Shown here: positions 50,953-60,331 of the stretch, piece by piece | How positions within the stretch are numbered: position 1 is the stretch's first letter | How the letters are laid out: each line of letters starts with the position of its first letter | DNA from: Breznakiella homolactica | Lineage (GTDB): Bacteria; Spirochaetota; Spirochaetia; Treponematales; Breznakiellaceae | Assembly: GCF_016616095.2 (NCBI RefSeq) | Contig: NZ_CP067089.2 | Span: 2,976,001-3,040,000, forward strand | Reading direction: 5' to 3' | Length of the DNA: 64,000 nt | Made by a program: the position numbers and the translations under genes | Notes under the pieces: generated by a model | Told to the model about the DNA's origin: nothing | What the model saw: only the letters and a program-made list of their open reading frames with translations | Databases searched by the model: none

Positions 50953-51807
50953 TTAAAAAGCCCGAATGGCACGAACAAAATAGAGCTTATCTTTAACATT
51001 ACTACCCCCGGAAGTACCAAGACCGCTGTCACTTAAATTTAGATTGTTAGCTTGGTTATTAAGTCCATACTGGGTCGAAGACCAATAAAAATCTGCTTCG
51101 ATATTTTCTATATAACTTCTGTTACTTCGGAGAGTACCAAGCTCAATATAACTAGGAAGAAACCAGTCATTTTTGCCGTTGTTACTATACGTATTGCAGG
51201 CATTAGCGGCAGGAGCATTTACAGCAGGGTTAGTAACCGCGGCGAGAATAACAAGGGTATTTTTTAATCCTGTTCCGATTGTTATTCCTCGCGCATCTTC
51301 TATCGAACTAGCGTAAATCGGTGATGCAATTGGCGCCCACGCAAGAGGTGCAAAATTATTTGGAGCAACTTCAAGGTAGTACCGTTTTTCAGTTGTATTT
51401 CCTGTATCTACATAAAAATCAAAACCAGATAAATTACAGTAGAATATTCTACCACCGCCAGGTCCAATGTCGCCCAATCCATAACCCCAATCAGCGTAAA
51501 GAGTAATATTTCCGGTAACTGTGTCGGTTTCAAAATCCCATTCATTGTCAAAAACACCATTATCTTTGTACCAGCCCCTAAAACGGTTAAGGGTAGCTCC
51601 GCCTGCTGTTGTTGTCGGATCTGCTGGTTTATTAATCTTTTCACCTAAGTTCACATGTGTAATGGCAGAAACCGCGCTTCCGCCGTTGCTGTTAAAGAAT
51701 ACGGTATATGTATCACCGCTGCCATCAGAATTTGTTGATCCATTACTGCAGCCAACAAGTGCCATCACTAATATCAGAATCAAAAACAAGAAAATAATGT
51801 TTTTCAT
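50953..51807 (-). CDS. Lipoprotein with InlB-type B-repeat and DUF1566-like domain
   Basis: A 284-residue surface-type lipoprotein. The signal peptide ends with the lipobox ALVGC at about residue 20. Residues 33-108 form a Listeria/Bacteroides-type beta-grasp repeat (YTVFFNSNGGSAVS...FRGWYKDNG...ITLYADW). The C-terminal part has LGDIGPGGGRIFYC, DWFLPSYIELGTL and YWSSTQY, typical of DUF1566 (Lcl-like) domains. Such proteins occur in several copies in treponemes; an adhesin or binding role is plausible but unproven. AAGGAG precedes the ATG. Confidence 0.85.
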   Translation of the reverse strand: MKNIIFLFLILILVMALVGCSNGSTNSDGSGDTYTVFFNSNGGSAVSAITHVNLGEKINKPADPTTTAGGATLNRFRGWYKDNGVFDNEWDFETDTVTGNITLYADWGYGLGDIGPGGGRIFYCNLSGFDFYVDTGNTTEKRYYLEVAPNNFAPLAWAPIASPIYASSIEDARGITIGTGLKNTLVILAAVTNPAVNAPAANACNTYSNNGKNDWFLPSYIELGTLRSNRSYIENIEADFYWSSTQYGLNNQANNLNLSDSGLGTSGGSNVKDKLYFVRAIRAF

Positions 51808-52041
51808 TTTCTTCTCCTTAACCCAAAAATTATTCTGAGCCTAAAGAGTTTTATATTTATAAAATCGCTTATCCCGATTTTACAGCACATAATGCTTGTT
51901 ACATGAAGGAATTATTCTTACATAACCGTCATAGATAAAATTCATATTTTTACTCATTACAGTCCATTGAGAAAATGAATAAATCCCCCAGCAATTATGA
52001 TAGACGGTTAAAAAACATTGCTTGCATCCGTACACCGCAGA

Positions 52042-52914
52042 TTATTCATCATAGGTATCATCTACCCTGCCGTTTGAATGGTACCGTTTTCCGGTAGCTG
52101 TTCTTTGTTTTGACCAGGTACCCATCAGGCCGCTGCCGACTACTAAAGATAATACAAGGAAAGTACAGACAACCAGGATGATAAACCGGAACCCTTCGTT
52201 AATGGTTCTTATAAAACGGTTGATGGGCGGGAAATTTACAATACCCCCCATTATAGGGTGTTCCTTTTCAAATGCCACCCATTTAAGGTTATAAATAGCG
52301 TCGGACATTTCTTTTGAACGCAGTCTTCCTTCACCGTATGCTGCCCGTTCCGCTTCAACTATTTTTTCATACACCGGACCAAGCTCCGTATCCTCGCGTA
52401 TGGTAAATTCATTTATATCCCTGACAGCAATCTCGGGGAAAAAAGCCGCAAAAAGGAGTGCCAGGACCGCCAGAACAACAACTGTCTTAACCCAGAAGAA
52501 AATCTTTCGTGCTGCGGATTTTCCGCGGCCTTTTGCAGGAGACACTTCGTCAGCATAATCCGGATTATTTGCGATACTGGTTCTCAGTTTCTTCATCACC
52601 TCGATGATCGTATCAGCTGAGACAGTGTTGCCTTCTGTACTGACATATATCCATGACTCATCGGCAATCACATCAGTGACTGAAAGATCATTCGTACAAT
52701 CAGCCAGTGTTTTTATGAGTGTTTTTTTTAAATCCTTTGTGATTTGACCTACCCAAAATCCAAGGTATGGCCCGCCCTTTTTGTCGGCGATTCCGAAATA
52801 AAGCCACACACTTCCTGAAATCAATTCTTTATATGTTGATTTTTTATCCATTCCTTCGGGAGCAAATCCAAGCTGTTTATTCAGCGCAGTGAAAATTTCC
52901 TTTCCCGATGACAT
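52042..52914 (-). CDS. Membrane protein of unknown function
   Basis: A 290-residue protein with a soluble N-terminal domain of about 135 residues, a membrane segment at about 140-160, a helical extracytoplasmic part, a second segment at about 238-262 and a basic tail with YHSNGRVDDTYDE. The N-terminal domain contains alternating strands and helices, but I cannot assign it. It is monocistronic, with a good promoter upstream. Its codon use is less AT-rich than its neighbours. Confidence 0.65.
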   Translation of the reverse strand: MSSGKEIFTALNKQLGFAPEGMDKKSTYKELISGSVWLYFGIADKKGGPYLGFWVGQITKDLKKTLIKTLADCTNDLSVTDVIADESWIYVSTEGNTVSADTIIEVMKKLRTSIANNPDYADEVSPAKGRGKSAARKIFFWVKTVVVLAVLALLFAAFFPEIAVRDINEFTIREDTELGPVYEKIVEAERAAYGEGRLRSKEMSDAIYNLKWVAFEKEHPIMGGIVNFPPINRFIRTINEGFRFIILVVCTFLVLSLVVGSGLMGTWSKQRTATGKRYHSNGRVDDTYDE

Positions 52915-52952
52915 ATTATTTTCTCCTTACGAAACATCATATCCGACAAATA

Positions 52953-52981
52953 ATTACATATCAGTTACTATGTTTTGTCAA
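52953..52981 (-). promoter_or_regulatory. Promoter of the membrane protein gene at 52042-52914
   Basis: On the minus strand TTGACA (52976-52981) and TGTAAT (52953-52958) are 17 bases apart, about 40 bases before the start codon. The rest of the gap up to 53206 holds no gene or clear structure. Confidence 0.65.
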
Positions 52982-53206
52982 GTTTTATCTTTATTCGCGG
53001 GTCAGGTATAAAACTCTGATCAAAGGTCCGCCGGAGCCTCGGACTGAAGCAGTTTGCTGCGGTTCAAATAACAATATACTTTTCGATGTTTGGTATTCGC
53101 CGGCGCATATACGGCTATTACATTGCTTCCCTGGAGATTCAGCCGAAGGATGATTACCCCGGATGGTGTTATAAATTTCCCTGCGAATGAGACACAGCGA
53201 GGTTCA

Positions 53207-53899
53207 TTAGTAACTTAGAGCATACTCCACAGCTTTTTTGGCATGGATTATTGTTGTATCAAAGACCTTTATACTTATATTCTCTTGTTTAATTAACAAC
53301 CCTATTTCAGTGCATCCCAGAATTATTCCCTCAATTCCCTCTGACATCATTTTATTTATTACTTCGATAAACTTACTCCGGGAATCATCCTTAATTTCTC
53401 CCTTGCACAGTTCATCGTAAATTATTGAATTTACAGCATCCTGATCTTTCTCTGCTGGGACGATTACATCCAATCCCTTTTCTTTTATTTTTGATAAATA
53501 AAAATTTTCTGCCATGGTATATTTTGTCCCTAATAATCCTATCTTTTTTAAATTATCTTTTTGTATTTCTTCCGCGGTCATATCCGCTATATGCAGCAGC
53601 GGAATTCCCACCCCTTTCATAAATTGGTCGGAAACTTTATGCATCGTATTCGTACATAATATCAGAAAATCAGCACCGGCTTTCTCAATGTTTATCGCAG
53701 CATTATTTAATACTTCGCCGCATTTTTCCCATTCATTTGTCTTTTGGTAGAATTCTATTTCATTGAAATTGACACTCCACAGAATACATTTTGCTGAATT
53801 AAATCCCCCAAGTCTGTTTTTTACTTCTTCATTGAGTATCCTGTAGTACTCTGCTGTTGATTCCCAGCTCATTCCGCCAATTAAGCCAATTGTTTTCAT
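53207..53899 (-). CDS. Aspartate/glutamate racemase family protein
   Basis: A 230-residue PLP-independent amino-acid racemase. The two catalytic cysteines sit in LILCTNTMHK (about residue 82) and IILGCTEIGLL (about residue 195), and the N-terminus MKTIGLIGGMSWESTAEYY is characteristic of the RacX/YgeA branch. Substrate may be aspartate or another L-amino acid. The next gene on the same strand lies two bases upstream, so it is the last gene of the unit running from 61,284 downwards, or of part of it. Confidence 0.9.
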   Translation of the reverse strand: MKTIGLIGGMSWESTAEYYRILNEEVKNRLGGFNSAKCILWSVNFNEIEFYQKTNEWEKCGEVLNNAAINIEKAGADFLILCTNTMHKVSDQFMKGVGIPLLHIADMTAEEIQKDNLKKIGLLGTKYTMAENFYLSKIKEKGLDVIVPAEKDQDAVNSIIYDELCKGEIKDDSRSKFIEVINKMMSEGIEGIILGCTEIGLLIKQENISIKVFDTTIIHAKKAVEYALSY

Positions 53900-53900
53900 A

Positions 53901-54641
53901 TTAATTAGTACTCCTAATGTAGCTTACAGTATTCTTATCCCACACATAAGTATTCCAGGCTAATTCCAAATACTCATTATCAACTACCTCAAGTATTTTG
54001 AATTCATTTTCATTGAACTCTATTGGTGAAAATGGGGTTTCAAAATTTATCAGAACCGGGATGATACATAAATCAGAAAAATCATTTTTCAGTTCATTAA
54101 AACCAAATATGGTAAATACATACCCAATATTTACGTAAAATGAATAAGACGCTATTTCATTAACGCCATCGCTGTTAAAATCACCTATCGTAATTAACTC
54201 ATTTCCTACTCTATTTCCCGGTATTTTTTCCATTAATATTTCCTGATAAGTATGGAGAAAAGGTCCATATCCGCACAGATATTTATTTGTTATTCTCTGA
54301 TTCTCATCGAATGTGTATAGCTCATAGATGTAACCTTTAAGGTTGTCATCCCAGCACACAAGAAAACTTAATGAACCAGGGATTATACCCGGTACCTCAA
54401 CAATATTTGAAATATGCTGGCGTTCATCAAACATTTTCCTGAATTGCGCTATTTCCGTCTTATAATATTCAATCGGAAATATTTGCTCAGGTTTACCCCT
54501 GTGCAATTCAGTTAATGTCTGCGTATATTGGGTTTCTTTAGAAATTTCTTCTTGGCCGCTGTCACATGAAAATAAAAGCAAGGAAAGAATCATTAGCATG
54601 TTATTTAAAAAAGGCAATTGTGTTTTATTCATAAAATCCAT
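53901..54641 (-). CDS. Lipoprotein with an EF-hand/FG-GAP-like calcium loop
   Basis: A 246-residue exported protein whose signal peptide ends in LLLFSC (lipobox). The segment ITIGDFNSDGVNEIASYSF near residue 150 is a DxNxDGxxE calcium-binding loop of the kind found in FG-GAP/VCBS repeats. The rest is unassigned. It overlaps the upstream gene by 17 bases. There is a second ATG three codons in, and neither start has a good ribosome binding site. Confidence 0.65.
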   Translation of the reverse strand: MDFMNKTQLPFLNNMLMILSLLLFSCDSGQEEISKETQYTQTLTELHRGKPEQIFPIEYYKTEIAQFRKMFDERQHISNIVEVPGIIPGSLSFLVCWDDNLKGYIYELYTFDENQRITNKYLCGYGPFLHTYQEILMEKIPGNRVGNELITIGDFNSDGVNEIASYSFYVNIGYVFTIFGFNELKNDFSDLCIIPVLINFETPFSPIEFNENEFKILEVVDNEYLELAWNTYVWDKNTVSYIRSTN

Positions 54642-55155
54642 TAATGTATATAGAGTTTGATAATCCCATAGAGATCATTGTCTGAGAGACAGAATACGGG
54701 ATTGGTCCAAAAATGCCAAGATAGATTTCATTATTAAAAAATAATTCACCATCCTGCCGCTTGTATTTATCAATTAATTTGATAAAAATCCAATGTTCTT
54801 TTTCCAGATAACTCTGTATTTGTTTATAATAGTTCCGCGCTTCATCGAAATCGGAAAAACAAAAACTGATATAGCATGACTCAACTTTACTATCATTTAC
54901 CGCAAGAGTTATGATTATGTCAGCCGGATTTTGATAATTATTTCCAATGCTTCGCGAATACTCACCTCCTGCCCCATCAGCATACGCGGCTGGTACATCG
55001 TTCCCAATTATATACACACATTCAGCAACAAGGTCATCAAAAAATGTTTCAGAAAACATATACGAGTTTATATTTTTCTGATTATGTTCATTCCTATGGC
55101 ATGAACAACATAAAACACCAAGCAATAAATATAGATATATTCTTTTGTTTGTCAT
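54625..55155 (-). CDS. Hypothetical lipoprotein
   Basis: A 176-residue exported protein with signal peptide MTNKRIYLYLLLGVLCCSC and a lipobox cysteine at about residue 17 or 19. The mature part, rich in Tyr and Phe, resembles no family I know. Its 3' end overlaps the following lipoprotein gene, suggesting that the two are co-expressed and may act together. Confidence 0.6.
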   Translation of the reverse strand: MTNKRIYLYLLLGVLCCSCHRNEHNQKNINSYMFSETFFDDLVAECVYIIGNDVPAAYADGAGGEYSRSIGNNYQNPADIIITLAVNDSKVESCYISFCFSDFDEARNYYKQIQSYLEKEHWIFIKLIDKYKRQDGELFFNNEIYLGIFGPIPYSVSQTMISMGLSNSIYINGFYE

Positions 55156-55220
55156 TTAAATATTTCGGAAGATATATAATACACAGCCTTTGTCAGGCGA
55201 AGTGATTACATAACCAATGC

Positions 55221-56279
55221 CTATTCGTTAATAATGTAACTGCCTGTTACTCCAACTTCTAATCCTTCTGAAATTTCCTGCCATACTATTTTTTTCATTA
55301 CAGTATAGTCAGGCAGTTCCGTAAAGCCTATCCCGGTTGTTTGATGTATCCGGCGATTATTTTTAAATTGTTCTATTCCTACGATATACATCGTTCCTAA
55401 TTCTCTTAATACCAGTGATGATTCTAAGTTTACACGCTTGATAAAATTTCTATCTGTATCATAGATATTGAATACCCAATGATAATACAGATCACCGGTT
55501 AAATTAAATGCTTCCTGTACTATAATAATAGCATCTTCATATTTATATGAATCTATGGTAAACCATGGCAATTCTCTTATTCTTTCATCATCTGTATTCT
55601 CTTTTATCTTTCTTAATCGTGACTTTAAAATCTCGGTATTCCGGTGATCGTTTAATTTATAATTTATTTGAATGAGACAGCTGACAACAGGGTAAATTTC
55701 ATTGTCAATTGAATCACAGGTTTCAAAATATCCTTTAGCTTCATCAAATCTTTCTGTATCAAAATAAATATTCGCCAGCGCGTAGTTTACATAAAAATCT
55801 TCAGGATTATATTTCAAAGCCTGAACATGATATTCTTCAGCCGAATCATACTCATGGTAAATTTCTTTTATTTTGCCTATCATAAAATAAGGGTAATAAT
55901 CGCTGTCATCAATTTCAATACACTTGGCAAATTCAATTTCAGACAGAATGTATTGATTTGTGTAGAAATATGAAAGTCCAAGAAATTTATGCGGATTAAA
56001 AATCTCACTATTTAATGAGATAGACTTCTTGAAATAATCCTGCGCGGTTATATCATCTTCTAACCTATAATAACAATACCCAAGATCATAATAGTATTGA
56101 TAATTATCCGTATTCTGATCTTCAATTGAGAGAAATAACTCAATAGCTTGTTCCAGCTTTTCTTCTTTTATTTTCTCAAGGGCTTCCTCATAGATTGAAT
56201 TTTCATTGTCCATTGATAATACGGTAAACGTTAAGAATAATGAAAAAACCAATGTAAAGAGTATTTTTATTTGATTCAT
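55221..56279 (-). CDS. Exported tetratricopeptide-repeat protein
   Basis: A 352-residue protein. The ATG at 56279 follows GGAGG and is preferred to one four codons upstream. A signal segment (residues 1-20) is followed by about six TPR units between residues 25 and 215 (for example YYDLGYCYYRLEDDITAQDYF, PHKFLGLSYFY, YFMIGKIKEIYHEYDSAEEY, VNYALANIYFDTERFDEAKG). A C-terminal domain of about 130 residues of unknown type follows. It probably acts as a periplasmic protein-protein scaffold. Confidence 0.8.
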   Translation of the reverse strand: MNQIKILFTLVFSLFLTFTVLSMDNENSIYEEALEKIKEEKLEQAIELFLSIEDQNTDNYQYYYDLGYCYYRLEDDITAQDYFKKSISLNSEIFNPHKFLGLSYFYTNQYILSEIEFAKCIEIDDSDYYPYFMIGKIKEIYHEYDSAEEYHVQALKYNPEDFYVNYALANIYFDTERFDEAKGYFETCDSIDNEIYPVVSCLIQINYKLNDHRNTEILKSRLRKIKENTDDERIRELPWFTIDSYKYEDAIIIVQEAFNLTGDLYYHWVFNIYDTDRNFIKRVNLESSLVLRELGTMYIVGIEQFKNNRRIHQTTGIGFTELPDYTVMKKIVWQEISEGLEVGVTGSYIINE

Positions 56280-56312
56280 TATACCCTCCATTCAGTGGTA
56301 CGCGGTACGGTT

Positions 56313-57569
56313 TTACTCAAAAACACAGGCATTTAAAAAGTCAAATATAAATTTTCCGGTATCCTCAAAGATATCATTGCAGGAATCAACTAATATTCCA
56401 ATATTTATCTTCCCATAGACCCTATCCAGTTCTTTCTCAAGAGGAAAATATTGTACGGGTATATTTTCCTGTCTTTCAATATTTCTTGGCCGTTCAATGT
56501 TTATTCCCGGATATTCGGTCCTATCTAACGATGTCATAATATAATATCCTCTTGATCCGCCAATATGTTGATATTTAGTTAAATCTTCAAACTGGTATAC
56601 ATCAAATTCTCTGCCATTTATGATCCGTTTTTCTTCTTTTATAATCGGGAGTGATTCTATTTTCTGTTCCTGAAATTCAATGTAAGACAGGTCTTCTAGG
56701 TTATATTCAAATAATACTGTAATGGTAATATCTTCCCCATCATTTGACACAAACTTATCCGGTTTAAAGAAAAAGAAGCCCCGTTTCTTTTGATAATTGA
56801 TTAGCTGTAAATTCCAGGTATTTTTTAATGGGATTAATGACCCAAACATTCTGCTTAATAAATAAGGCTGCTCATCACTGATAAAGACGTTCCACACTTC
56901 CTGGTATGGATATTCACTTTCTATATCCGGTTCTAAAAAAAGCTCTTTTATTACATGATATAATCTGTAATTCAATATATCTTTATCTTTCACGGATCCT
57001 ATCTCGTAGGAATATAAGGCGTTTTTATACATTCTTACCATAATACAGGCGTATGAATAATTATGGATAAATTCTAAAGGATAGTTATTTAAATCATTAT
57101 CGGTATTCATAATCTCAGCAAATTCTTTATATCCTTCTAAAGGCTTTGCACTGTTTAATAAATAATTACCATATAACCAATTTGTCTGATAATGATTTGG
57201 ATAGTGTTCTTTTAAATAATCAACTTCTTCTATGAGTTTGTTTGAATAGGAGGCTGCATTGAGGTTATATAAGTATGATAATATTACCGCATTCAATAAT
57301 CTGAGATTATAACTCTCATAAGTTTCATACAGCCCAATATTGTATTGATGAAAGTCCTCCAGAAAAAGGATAAAATCATTTTTATCCTGAGGATAATTCC
57401 ATGTAGGTGAGTAATGGTTGACATATTGATCTATATTTATCAATTGCTCCAGCCTAATCTTAAATTGATTATCTTGAGGCAGCTCATCTAAATTAACAAT
57501 GTACAAATTCGCATGTAAAGAAAAAATCAATACTGGAAAAAGGATAATTACTAAAAAACATTTTCTCAT
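56313..57569 (-). CDS. Exported protein of unknown function
   Basis: A 418-residue protein with a signal peptide (MRKCFLVIILFPVLIFSLHA). The central part is helical and TPR-like (residues about 80-200, with HYQTNWLYGNYLLNSAKPLEGYKEF). The C-terminal 200 residues are predicted beta-rich. AGGAG lies upstream of the ATG. It is next to another exported TPR protein on the same strand. No family is recognised. Confidence 0.6.
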   Translation of the reverse strand: MRKCFLVIILFPVLIFSLHANLYIVNLDELPQDNQFKIRLEQLINIDQYVNHYSPTWNYPQDKNDFILFLEDFHQYNIGLYETYESYNLRLLNAVILSYLYNLNAASYSNKLIEEVDYLKEHYPNHYQTNWLYGNYLLNSAKPLEGYKEFAEIMNTDNDLNNYPLEFIHNYSYACIMVRMYKNALYSYEIGSVKDKDILNYRLYHVIKELFLEPDIESEYPYQEVWNVFISDEQPYLLSRMFGSLIPLKNTWNLQLINYQKKRGFFFFKPDKFVSNDGEDITITVLFEYNLEDLSYIEFQEQKIESLPIIKEEKRIINGREFDVYQFEDLTKYQHIGGSRGYYIMTSLDRTEYPGINIERPRNIERQENIPVQYFPLEKELDRVYGKINIGILVDSCNDIFEDTGKFIFDFLNACVFE

Positions 57570-57631
57570 TTAGCCGTCTCCTAGCCTAACGAAGGTCGGT
57601 GGATATGCGTTGTTTGATACAATACACCTTT

Positions 57632-58360
57632 CTATTCAATATTTACTTCCCTATATTTTAACCTTCCCTTCTCAATCATTTTGTCAGTAATAAATATGCC
57701 ATAAAATAAAAATAAGCTTTCATCATTTCCAAAATTTCTATATCTAGGTAAACTATAAAAATCTTCTGTGTATTCTTCTATATGAGCCTCGGCAAAGTTA
57801 GCTTCAAAAGAAATTTCATTTATGTCATCTAAAGTCATAATAAGATTTCCGGAAATATCAGTTATAATGAATTCTTCAATAAAAATGCTTATTATTTCAT
57901 TCCCATATAATTTCCTGTATTCAAATAAAACATTTTGAGGGAACTGATCCGCATTATCTTCACCGTAAGTATTTACAATTTGCTCTCTATTCATTTCATA
58001 TATGTATTCTGGTGTTCTTCTTCGGAAGAAATAGCAATATTTCCAAAAAAAATTACCATCTATATAACGATTATTATGCGGTAAAATATGGTTTTTCAAA
58101 ATGTAGTCTCCATTTCGAAAGTCTCTATCAATATATAATCGATCCACAATTTTTCCATTTTCATAATAATCAATATGATCACCGGCTAAAATATCCCAGT
58201 TGATTAAAATTTCTTTATTTTTTACGGTAATAATTAAATCTTCCGCACTAATATTCACAACATAATAAAAATCACTTCTTTCCTGTATTGGGCTTGCAGA
58301 CAAATTGTTTGAGGCTAATATAAGAAAAACAGAGATATACAAATATCTTTTGTACTTCAT
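57632..58360 (-). CDS. Exported protein of unknown function
   Basis: A 242-residue protein with a signal peptide (residues about 1-22, ending NNLSA). The ATG at 58360 follows GAGGGG; an ATG four codons earlier is less likely. The mature protein is rich in Ile, Asn, Glu and Tyr and has no motif I recognise. Codon use is strongly AT-biased. Confidence 0.6.
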   Translation of the reverse strand: MKYKRYLYISVFLILASNNLSASPIQERSDFYYVVNISAEDLIITVKNKEILINWDILAGDHIDYYENGKIVDRLYIDRDFRNGDYILKNHILPHNNRYIDGNFFWKYCYFFRRRTPEYIYEMNREQIVNTYGEDNADQFPQNVLFEYRKLYGNEIISIFIEEFIITDISGNLIMTLDDINEISFEANFAEAHIEEYTEDFYSLPRYRNFGNDESLFLFYGIFITDKMIEKGRLKYREVNIE

Positions 58361-58429
58361 TTTTCCCCTCATATATTACCCACAATTCGGCGTATTGTAC
58401 CTATCGTTTGCCATACACAGATGCGGTTT

Positions 58430-59284
58430 TTATTTGATGATTTTATTTACAATGCTATGTATTCTATATGTACAATCATCAATTCTGTCATTTTCATTCC
58501 TCCAGGAATCGGACAACGGAAAATTGATACCGTCCTTCGATTTTATTCCCAAGTCCCATTTGCCTTCTTCCGTCTTATTCTCTTGCAGCCAATCGGCAGC
58601 AAACATAAGCTTCTTTTTGAGTTCAGGATTATCGTATTTTGCCAATAATTCGATGGCCCTTATGTAATAACCCGTTTCTTTTGATCGAAATTTTTCAGGA
58701 AATATGGTTAACCGTTTATTATAGATATAGTAAATTCCGGTTTCGTGTTCCAGGATATAGTCAAAATACGCCTCTTCTAAATCCTTGTTTAGTTCGTTTG
58801 TTAATAAAGAAACTTGATAAAAGGATACAAAATCCACCAGCCGGTCTCCCCTGGGTTTTATACCAAACAAATTCCTGTATGTTGTTACATATAAATCATT
58901 ATTATACACTTTATTTTTAAATGCGGCATTAATAATTTCCGACCATTTTTCTGCAATATCGTTTGCGGTTTTGTCATTGGATATAAATCTTCTTATCCAG
59001 GCGGCTAACATCAAATCAGTAAATATCTTCCAGTTATGGATCTTTTCTTCGCGGTCGGGTAATTGTATTTTACCGGTCAGACAATGATGTAAATAATCAA
59101 CTGCCGTCCTGATTGGTTTATCATCATAGGTAAATCCCAATATTTCGAGTCTTCTCAATGCCTGCTCTGTGGTCATCGGCTGTTTCGGTGATGGGTTTGA
59201 TAATGTATGGAAATATCCCCATGACCCATCGTCATGCTGCAGCTGCAATATTCGCTTTGCCCATATACTGTTTTTATAGTTCAT
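58430..59284 (-). CDS. Alpha/alpha-toroid (terpene-cyclase/prenyltransferase-like) protein
   Basis: A 284-residue soluble protein starting with RILQLQHDDGSWGYFHTLS, a QW-like repeat, and ending with WLQENKTEEGKWDLGIKSKDG, another such repeat. Together these indicate a helical toroid fold like that of squalene cyclases. No DxDD cyclase motif is visible. It is the second toroid-type protein in this window, but is only distantly similar to the one at 25,905-26,921. Function unknown. Confidence 0.7.
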   Translation of the reverse strand: MNYKNSIWAKRILQLQHDDGSWGYFHTLSNPSPKQPMTTEQALRRLEILGFTYDDKPIRTAVDYLHHCLTGKIQLPDREEKIHNWKIFTDLMLAAWIRRFISNDKTANDIAEKWSEIINAAFKNKVYNNDLYVTTYRNLFGIKPRGDRLVDFVSFYQVSLLTNELNKDLEEAYFDYILEHETGIYYIYNKRLTIFPEKFRSKETGYYIRAIELLAKYDNPELKKKLMFAADWLQENKTEEGKWDLGIKSKDGINFPLSDSWRNENDRIDDCTYRIHSIVNKIIK

Positions 59285-59311
59285 TTTCCTGTCCGGTTAT
59301 TTTTATTATTG

Positions 59312-60331
59312 TTATGGTATCATTTTTTCCAAGTTTAAAAGATAGTCAATATTTTTTCTTTCGATGTCATTAAAGCTGTTTTCAGAGAAATCTGGATTCA
59401 CTGTATATTTTGTATTACTCCAATCCATAAACCGATCAAAGTTATGAAAATATTTTTTGTATAGTTCATTCTTGAATTCATATCCATGGAAAGCGTAAAA
59501 GAAATTTATAAATAGCCGTATTTGATTTTTTGTATACAGCCTAATATCGGAAAAGTTTTTATACAATAAATACTCATCCCAAATCCATCCATTAGCCCAA
59601 TCTCCGAACTCATTATTATATTTTCCATAAATATCGAAAGGTTCGATGCCTATTGAAATACGGGAATCTATCTCCGGGTTTAGATTCTCCATTACGTATG
59701 TATATTTTCCATTTCCTTCCCATGTAAAATGCGGTGAATGGTTGTTTCTAAAATTGACACCCCTGACTAATATTTCATCGCCATGATTGATAATGACAGT
59801 CATTTTCCCAATAGGGCCTTTCCAGCTGCGTCCAGTCCCGTAGATATAGCCGGCGCTGTTAAAAAAGCCGGAATGATTATAAGGAGCCCTGTATGCTACT
59901 TTCGAGTAGGTATGGCTATTCGCCGGAAATATGACCTCCCGTAGAAACCATTTTACCGTGGTCGTATAAAATCGTTCTTCCGTCGATTCTTCTTTTATCG
60001 TATATTCTGATAATAATATTCCATTAATGAATGATTTAAAATTACGTATCTGGGCCAGCTCATAATTATCAGATATAGGCTGATAATGTGATTCGACGGG
60101 AAATCCCAGCAGTACTTCTTCAGCGGGCCCTTCATTGAAAAAATGAAAGGTAACTGTTACTTCATAGCAATCCTTATATAGGGTTATAACTATTTCTTCT
60201 TCCAGCATCACTATATTTGTATTTTCATTGTCAATAATTTCAACGGAACTGCCCAAAACAGCTCTTGAGTCATTTGAAAAAACAAAGCCGGCGATGAATA
60301 AAAAAAGCAGTATACAAATAAACTTTTTCAT
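59312..60331 (-). CDS. Exported DUF4424-like protein with C-terminal YARHG-type domain
   Basis: A 339-residue exported protein (signal peptide MKKFICILLFLFIAGFVFS). Residues about 25-240 form a beta-rich domain with features of DUF4424-like surface proteins (EEEIVITLYKDCYEVTVTFHF, LLGFPVES, FPANSHTYSKVAYRAPY). Residues about 265-335 match a YARHG domain (IRLFINFFYAFHGYEFKN, YFHNFDRFMDW, NDIERKNIDYLL), with F replacing R in the name-giving motif. The ATG overlaps the stop of the ankyrin gene (ATGA), so the two are translationally coupled and may form an envelope complex. Confidence 0.75.
   Translation of the reverse strand: MKKFICILLFLFIAGFVFSNDSRAVLGSSVEIIDNENTNIVMLEEEIVITLYKDCYEVTVTFHFFNEGPAEEVLLGFPVESHYQPISDNYELAQIRNFKSFINGILLSEYTIKEESTEERFYTTTVKWFLREVIFPANSHTYSKVAYRAPYNHSGFFNSAGYIYGTGRSWKGPIGKMTVIINHGDEILVRGVNFRNNHSPHFTWEGNGKYTYVMENLNPEIDSRISIGIEPFDIYGKYNNEFGDWANGWIWDEYLLYKNFSDIRLYTKNQIRLFINFFYAFHGYEFKNELYKKYFHNFDRFMDWSNTKYTVNPDFSENSFNDIERKNIDYLLNLEKMIP

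Noticed and set aside
53041..53100. GCGGTTCAAATAAC considered as a tRNA T-arm
   Set aside because: No matching acceptor, D or anticodon arms can be drawn around it. No tRNA gene was found anywhere in the window.
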